Shown here piece after piece: positions 59,271-64,000 of a stretch of DNA of 64,000 bases. The notes below the pieces were generated by a model, which saw only the letters and a list, made by a program, of their open reading frames with translations, was not told the DNA's origin and searched no databases. Position 1 is the stretch's first letter. Each line of letters opens with the position of its first letter. The translations under genes were made by a program, and so were the position numbers. The DNA is from Bactericera cockerelli (lineage: Eukaryota; Arthropoda; Insecta; Hemiptera; Triozidae), in contig CM044959.1 of NCBI GenBank assembly GCA_024516035.1, positions 27,492,605 to 27,556,604 on the forward strand, in the 5' to 3' direction.

Positions 59271-61871
59271 CTCTCTCTCTCTCTCTACTTCAGTGTTTGT
59301 TAGTTCAGTCGAGTCCCGTTGCGAAATACGGGCAAACTGCTAGTGTGTATGTCTTTAATAGAAAGTCGATCAAATTTCATCCCCAAATGTAATAATAGGC
59401 AGTGTATTTGTGTACTGATCCACAGCCAATTCTTACCTGGACCTTCTCCACGAAACAACACACCTCCTCTGGCAAAACTCTGATCGGTTTCACGATATTC
59501 TCTCCATCAAGGGAGCGCGAGTGCCTATTGTGAAAGCAGTCCACACCGAAACTGACATCCCCTGGATATTTCTTTCAAATCCAGGCTGGGCTGGTTTAAC
59601 ACGAAACTGATCAAACTGTATCTCGAGTATGACACGCGCGTCAAAACATTGCTCACACTTGTCAAGTAAGTACCACGTATTCCGTGATAATATCCCGGGT
59701 GTTAAAAAAGCGCCTGTTTTGATTTGGTAATAACTTTGAAACTACTTGAGATAAAAATTTATTATAAGCAAAGAAAACTAAAAATGCACCAGTTTTAGTT
59801 CTATGATCAAAGTTAAGCAATATCCAGGTTAGGACTTGGTGACCATCCGAATTTGAAACCTCGTGTTCGAGCGAATGGAGGGTAAGAGACATTAAGCAAC
59901 AACAACACCAAAAAACATTGAATTTTTTACGAAAAATTACCACTTAAATAAATTTATTTCTTGTAAGTCCGATCTGTGGTCAACGTTAGGATTATTTCGT
60001 CAGTCTTTCAGCTGTTATGCGATCTTTTACTAATTATTTTTTGTTCTCCATTCATTTCAGGATCTGGTTCAAGAAGAATGATCTTAATGACAATCGAGCC
60101 TTCACCAGCTATAGTATCTACTGGATGTCCCTGTTTTATCTACAACAACTGAGTCCTCCCCTGATCCCAAGTGTACATCAACTGCTGCAATTCTATCCAA
60201 GCACTTTGTGTCTCGAGTGGGTATAAATTTTTATATACATACATGTTATGGATTGCACTGTCATTGACGGGCTGATTTAATGGTGAACATAATTGGTTAT
60301 TAGCCAATCGATTATGTGTCAAATTGTTTGTGAAGTTGATGATATTTTAATGTTTCAATTAGCTTTGTTTGCCAGTTGCCAGTGCAAGCCAGTTAAAAGT
60401 TTGTTATGCAAAAGATATGAAGTAGAATTTGTATATATTTTATTTTGAAAATATATAATATACAGGGTGGTCCAAAAAGTTTGCACCAAAATGATAGGGG
60501 TAATGAAAGAGACCATTTCCAATAAAAATGTTCCCGGACATTTTCCATTATTTTTTGTCGTTTTCAAAATGGCGGCCAAAACTTTGACAGTCTAAATGAG
60601 CATTAAAACATTAAAAGGGTTAATTTAATTTATTTTAACTAGAATTTTATTCTCAATTCAAAAATGCAATCCGTTTTTTTTCTAGGTGGTACAGAAAAAA
60701 TTAAAAAAATCAAAAGCCAAACCAAAGTCGGAATATTTGAAAAACTCACGTTTTGGCCGCCATTTTGAAAACGACAAAAAATAATGGAAAATGTCCGGGA
60801 ATATTTTTGTTGGAAATGGTCTCTTTTATTACCCCTATCATTTTGGTGCAAACTTTTTGGACCACCCTGTATAGAGATAGCAACAAGTTACTTTATGTGC
60901 TTTCGAAGTAAAAGATTAATGAATTTTTTATTTAAGTAAGTAATAGTTTCTTTTACATATAAAAACCCAACGAAAATGTAAACATGGAGAAAGAAAAAAC
61001 GATCATCCAATATAGGCGTATACCAGCAAATTATGAAGGATTGAAAAAGTGCTCTATAGTTTACTGTGCAGAGTATTTGCTAACCAGTCCATAGATTCCT
61101 GTAGTCCCTCACCCTTCTTGGCAGAAGTTTTGAATATCTGGAAGGTTCTGTCTCTGAGCATCTCAAGTCCTAGAGCTCTATACACCTCGGCCACTGACAT
61201 ACACTCATCCAAGTCTTGTTTATTCGCTAGGATCAGAAGTGTAGTGTCTCTCAGCTCCTCTTCTTTTAACATGCTCATAAGTTCATCTCGGGAAAGTCCG
61301 ATCCGGTCCCGATCAGACGAATCAGTTACATAGATAATAGCGTCAGTATTAGAGTAATAGCAACGCCAATAAGGTCTAAGGGCAGTCTGGCCCCCCAGGT
61401 CCCATGCTTGAAATGTCAAATTCCCATGACTAATGCGCTCTACATTGAATCCAATCGTTGGTATTGAGTTGATAACTTCACCGACTTGAAGGCGGTATAA
61501 AATAGTTGTTTTTCCTGCACCGTCCAGCCCAAGAATAAGGATTCTCATTTGTCTTTGACCAAAAAGGGATTGAAAATAACTAATCAGACCACCCATTTTG
61601 CTGGTATTTAAACTTTGAAATAGTCCTAGCCAGCGTCGATGGCATGTTGAATACACCGGTTCCCTTCAGAACACCGAAGTTAAGCGACATCCAGCGAGGT
61701 TAAGACTTGGATGGGTGACCATTCAAATTCTAATTCTCGTGACGCTGGCTTTTCCCGGCCCCACTCAGGCTGGGTGAGGTCAATGTGAGTAGCAGGTTTG
61801 TGAGTTTCCTGCGAATGGAGGGTAAAACCCCCGTCGTGATATGACCATGGCAGTTGAAAGCGACGTTAAAC

Positions 61872-61909
<38 letters not shown>

Positions 61910-63385
61910 GTCCTAGTTGGTAATGTTTACAAGTTAACTGGATTTTCTCCTGGCCAGATGTATGCTTCTCTTAAGTAATAATGTATACTACATTCTACTC
62001 TTCTTCTTCTTCTTCTTCTTCTTCTTTTACTCTGTCTTATCCCGCTCAAGCAGGGTCGAAGTTGTTCAAACTCATGGTTGAGGTTAGTTGGTTTTGGCAC
62101 ATTCTTTTACGGCTGGATGCCCTTCCTTACGCCAACGATTCTATTTGATTTAACTTCCTGGACTAGGACGGGGGTTTTAACCTCCATTCGCTGGGAATCG
62201 TACCAGCTACCCACATTAACATCATCCAGCATGGGTAGGGCCGGAAATGCCAGCCTCACATGTACGGAGGAAACAGAATTTTCTGTGTGAAAGGTCTGCT
62301 CCGACCGGGGATCGAACTCAGGATCTCTGGACTACGGGCAGTAGTCACAACCGTTACGCCACGGAGGCTGGCGTATACTACATTTTACTATTTCTGAATA
62401 AATAAATATCTGTTTTTATACCAAGCGCACCGATTAAAAATCTGCCAGAGTAGCCAGGGTAGATCCGAAAATCTCAAATAGAAGGTTGATGATACTTTGA
62501 CATCTGGTATTCTGGCACTATATCAATAGCTGTAATATTACAGTAGTCACCATGGCAGAGTGAGTTAGCGCGCTAGGCATTGCACACATGGTGACCTGGG
62601 TTCGATCCCCAGCAGTGTAGGAATTTTTCTGCTCTGTACTTGGATGTTCGGGGTCCACTCATACCTCGTGAGGAAAAATGAGTAGCTGCTTTGATGTGAA
62701 GCTGCGACCAGTGGCAGAATCATAGGCAAAAAAAATACATGATATTGTAAATTAACACGTTCGTTACCAAGCCAATTTTTTCAAGTTTTACGTAGGGACC
62801 AGGCCGTAAAGTCGCTGTTGCATCCTGGGTACCAAAATGATTTTTTTTGCATATTTGGCATCGTATTTGTACAAGAATCGATCCTATATCTGTTCTAATA
62901 CTAACAACCTACCTCAAAAAGGCCATATATGGATGTCCGGTCCCTCGTTAAAATTTTGATAACGGCCACATGTGTGTTTTGGTCCCAAAGAAAAACACAA
63001 AAACATCCACATATGGCCGTTCGGTAACGAACGTGTTAAAGTGGTAAAGTCCTATGATTCTACGCTGCCCACTAAATTTGTGACATAATAACACAAAGAA
63101 AAGCATTATTATTATTATATTAATGAAGATTACATTCACTCTGTTTTATTGTGCCAGATGGGAAGTGTTGGACTCAGAAAAAATGGAAGGCTGCAACAAA
63201 GTATACCCCCCCTCCAAAAATAGCATGTGCCTGGAAGAGCTGGTGCTAGGCTTCTTCAGGTTCTACCAAGAGCTAGACTTGAGGGACTCTGTGATGTGCC
63301 CCCTCCTGGGGAAGATCCTGCCTCGACGGATCTTCGAACCTGAGAACTTGGATCAGCTGCCGCGGGAGATGAACAGATATTACAA
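53704..63385 (+). CDS. TUT1-like terminal uridylyltransferase / poly(A) polymerase, 5' nine coding exons
   Basis: Coding exons: 53704-53706 (ATG only), 54212-54341, 56663-56777, 57467-57609, 58277-58440, 58880-59039, 59426-59665, 60061-60216 and 63158-63385, with the gene continuing beyond the window. Domains in order are a C2H2 finger ([19 protein letters not shown]), an RRM ([18 protein letters not shown]), the nucleotidyltransferase core ([20 protein letters not shown], with the two metal-binding Asp), the third-Asp region ([10 protein letters not shown]...LDISF) and the central PAP-associated helices. This order matches TUT1/Star-PAP, which uridylates U6 snRNA and polyadenylates some mRNAs in the nucleus. 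Phases match at every junction, but exon 59426-59665 is one base short: the frame must change near 59558-59561, beside the third catalytic Asp. That may be an assembly error or a true break. Confidence 0.85.
53761..54000 (+). repeat. tRNA-headed SINE (family T4)
   Basis: Head CAGCCTCCATGACATATTGG, B-box region AGTTTGACTCCCGG, core aggctgggtgaggttaatgtg and cccagcaaatagaggg. It lies in TUT1 intron 1. Confidence 0.6.
54525..55029. mobile_element. TTAA-flanked MITE (family B), nested
   Basis: 505 bp between TTAA repeats, with inverted ends GAAGAGGTACCTCGTAAGTC and GACTTACAAGGTACCTCTTC (one mismatch). It is inserted into the family-A element. The interior repeats the words TACGAG and GGTACCTCG in both orientations. 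Confidence 0.7.
55026..55314 (-). mobile_element. piggyBac-like MITE (family A), complete nested copy
   Basis: From TTAACACGTTCGTTACCG to GGTAACGAACGTGTTAA, 289 bp, in the opposite orientation to the copy at 62752. It shares the TTAA at 55026-55029 with the end of the family-B element. Confidence 0.8.
56295..56610 (+). repeat. 167-bp tandem duplication
   Basis: Two units starting gaatacttttatttatatg at 56295 and 56462 read as identical, ending at the ttttttttatt before 56610. They lie in TUT1 intron 2, close to the exon at 56663. Confidence 0.8.
56930..57110 (+). repeat. Dispersed repeat fragment related to 33840-33990
   Basis: Shares gaccgacagacagacacaaa, ccaaagttgc and tccgatttctaa.attagaaatt with 33840-33985. 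Confidence 0.5.
57772..57985 (+). repeat. tRNA-headed SINE (family T4)
   Basis: Head CAGCCTTTATGGCGTAACG, B box GGTTTCGATTCGCGG, core gggctgggtgaagttaatgtg and attcctagtgaatggag. TUT1 intron 4. Confidence 0.65.
59186..59286 (+). repeat. (CT)n microsatellite
   Basis: About 100 bp of nearly pure CT dinucleotide with a few TTTCC and TTTCT interruptions, in TUT1 intron 6. Confidence 0.9.
59790..59916 (+). repeat. 5S-rRNA-derived SINE, truncated
   Basis: Contains caaagttaagcaatatcc, ggttaggacttgg and tgaccatccgaatttgaa, then a shortened tail gcgaatggagggtaagag and a CAA-rich end. Most of the body is missing. Confidence 0.5.
60461..60871. mobile_element. TA-flanked element with long inverted repeats (mariner-like MITE)
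   Basis: 411 bp from TACAGGGTGGTCCAAAAAG to CTTTTTGGACCACCCTGTA. The inverted repeats extend at least 120 bp inward (through ggcggccaaaac/gttttggccgcc). The TA ends and CAGGGTG-type tips fit Tc1/mariner MITEs. No transposase. Confidence 0.75.
60927..60932 (-). terminator. Candidate polyadenylation signal of the ARL1-like gene
   Basis: AATAAA on the minus strand about 120 nt beyond the stop. Confidence 0.4.
61054..61596 (-). CDS. ARL1-like small GTPase, intronless (probable retrogene)
   Basis: A 180-residue protein starting [13 protein letters not shown], close to ARL1 (181 residues). It has Gly2 for N-myristoylation, the P-loop GLDGAGKTT, switch I PTIGFNVE, the switch II motif WDLGGQ, NKQD for guanine recognition and TSAKKGEG near the end. 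ARL1 is an Arf-family GTPase at the trans-Golgi that recruits GRIP-domain golgins. An in-frame upstream ATG (61656) overlaps the SINE, so the conserved MGG start is preferred. The frame is complete without introns and lies antisense in the TUT1 intron between exons at 60216 and 63158. Absence of introns suggests a retrocopy; divergence from typical ARL1 in switch I flanks (INSIPT, RISHGN) suggests it has been evolving under coding constraint for some time. Whether the parent gene is elsewhere cannot be seen. Confidence 0.88.
   Translation of the reverse strand: MGGLISYFQSLFGQRQMRILILGLDGAGKTTILYRLQVGEVINSIPTIGFNVERISHGNLTFQAWDLGGQTALRPYWRCYYSNTDAIIYVTDSSDRDRIGLSRDELMSMLKEEELRDTTLLILANKQDLDECMSVAEVYRALGLEMLRDRTFQIFKTSAKKGEGLQESMDWLANTLHSKL
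61630..61907 (+). repeat. 5S-rRNA-derived SINE with poly(A) tail
   Basis: The head (ccggttcccttcagaacacc, gaagttaagcgac, cgaggttaagacttggatgg, gtgacc) follows the inner two thirds of 5S rRNA, including the A box, intermediate element and C box of its internal promoter. The body has actcaggctgggtgaggtc and gtttcctgcgaatggagg, then gacgttaaacc and about 35 A's. It lies head to head with the ARL1-like gene, about 35 bp from its ATG. Confidence 0.82.
61998..62025 (+). repeat. (CTT)n microsatellite
   Basis: Nine uninterrupted CTT units at the junction between SINE-rich segments. Confidence 0.85.
62129..62372 (-). repeat. tRNA-headed SINE (family T4), antisense
   Basis: Minus strand: CCAGCCTCCGTGGCGTAACGG head, GAGTTCGATCCCCGG B box, then aggctggcatttccggccc, catgctggatgatgttaatg and attcccagcgaatgg. 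Confidence 0.72.
62550..62730 (+). repeat. tRNA-derived SINE (family T3)
   Basis: Head catggcagagtgagttagcgc (A box), B box GGGTTCGATCCCC, body ctctgtacttggatgttcgg and cctcgtgaggaaaaatga. Confidence 0.7.
62752..63039 (+). mobile_element. piggyBac-like MITE (family A), complete
   Basis: 288 bp from TTAACACGTTCGTTACCAAG to CGGTAACGAACGTGTTAA with TTAA at both ends. The interior includes gtagggaccagg and ccatatatggatgtcc. It lies in a TUT1 intron, 118 bp ahead of the exon at 63158. Confidence 0.82.
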
Positions 63386-63654
63386 GTAAGTTGCTGTCAA
63401 AATCTTTCATATTGTAACTATATTTTTCATGTAAATGTTTTTACTGTTGTAATTTGTAAACAGGATTCTTTCCGTTAATACAAGCCCGTTTACCGGGATT
63501 ATATTACTATAAAATGAAAACTATCAAATAATTGTGAAAATTTATTTCAGTAATAGGACAACAATCATGCATTATTATCATTTTGTATATTATACCAAAG
63601 TGTTGCTTTTATTTCCAATCACCAAAGATCGCTTTTTTTAGTTTTTTTTTTTTT

Positions 63655-63800
63655 TTTCGCAGGCGTAGCGTGTAGTGCACTGAACTTGTACACTCGTCGA
63701 CCTGGGTTCGATTCCCAGTAGGGCAGGATTTTTTTCTCTCTACTTCGAGTTCTTGGTCCACTCGTACCTCGTGAGGAAAAATTAGTATCTAGTTACTTGT
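63655..63800 (+). repeat. tRNA-derived SINE (family T3)
   Basis: B box GGGTTCGATTCCCAG, body ctctctacttcgag.tcttgg and cctcgtgaggaaaaatta. It lies downstream of the last visible TUT1 exon. Confidence 0.65.
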
Positions 63801-64000
63801 ATGAGTAATGACCAGGCGAAATGACCAAATAATAAAGAAAATAATATAATTGGCTTAGAAAAGTGATGTAGCCTAGCCTACATGTATGGCCTCACAAAAA
63901 ATGTGAAGAGACATTGGGAATCACCACAAAGAAGTCATACTTTAACTTAGCGTTTACGAAAGTGTTGCTCTCCAGTTCTAAAGTATTGCTCTCTAGTTTG
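63801..64000. other. Window end, TUT1 intron
   Basis: No further exon recognised before the window ends; presumably intron after the exon ending at 63385. Confidence 0.4.

Noticed and set aside
59186..59286. CT tract as a regulatory GAGA element
   Set aside because: Length and purity are those of a microsatellite in an intron; no other regulatory signal nearby.
1..64000. CRISPR arrays, bacterial operons or phage genes
   Set aside because: No regularly spaced short repeats or compact operons; gene structure is spliced throughout.

Overview
The window is animal nuclear DNA, most likely from an insect, and I lean towards a hemipteran (inference only). The evidence is AT-rich sequence, spliced genes with GT-AG introns, a mitochondrial-clan cytochrome P450, insect-type SINE, LINE and MITE families, and very large repeat-filled introns. 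No bacterial features, rRNA operons or CRISPR arrays are present.

Host genes, left to right: (1) the 3' part of a lysine/serine-rich gene on the + strand (exons 1057-1183, 28360-28463, 28639-31761) that I could not name; its protein ends in a CaaX-like motif and the exons are split by a 27-kb intron. (2) A complete eight-exon mitochondrial-clan cytochrome P450 on the - strand (34812-41391). (3) A complete six-exon NOSIP orthologue on the + strand (43486-46967). (4) The 5' nine coding exons of a TUT1-like terminal uridylyltransferase/poly(A) polymerase on the + strand (53704-63385, continuing past the window). (5) An intronless, intact ARL1-like small GTPase on the - strand (61054-61596) inside a TUT1 intron, probably a retrogene.

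The 27-kb intron holds the most unusual content. A Ty3/gypsy retrotransposon has a 428-bp 5' LTR at 3628-4055 and a 3' LTR at 27146-27573 that reads as identical, with an AATA target duplication outside both. Its gag and pol frames are open. Pol carries, between the protease and the reverse transcriptase, a complete OARD1/TARG1-type macro domain (ADP-ribose-binding fold) at 5748-6170. I consider this captured domain the best candidate for an undescribed system. Between the end of pol and the 3' LTR lies about 17 kb of other DNA: four copies of a 350-bp unit with a hairpin start, two tandem copies of a 4-9 kb block that includes hAT-like BED-finger remnants and near-perfect foldback palindromes, and a full-length LINE (14332-19903) with an 11-bp target duplication in one copy of the block.

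The rest is rich in short elements. At least four SINE groups occur, including 5S-rRNA-headed SINEs that share their body with tRNA-headed SINEs. There are three TTAA-flanked piggyBac-like MITE families, some nested in each other, a TA-flanked long-TIR element, and a 4.1-kb TIR-bounded region with dense CTCGGAGA-type subterminal motifs. All exon coordinates come from reading frames, GT-AG sites and phase matching; no alignment or transcript data were available.
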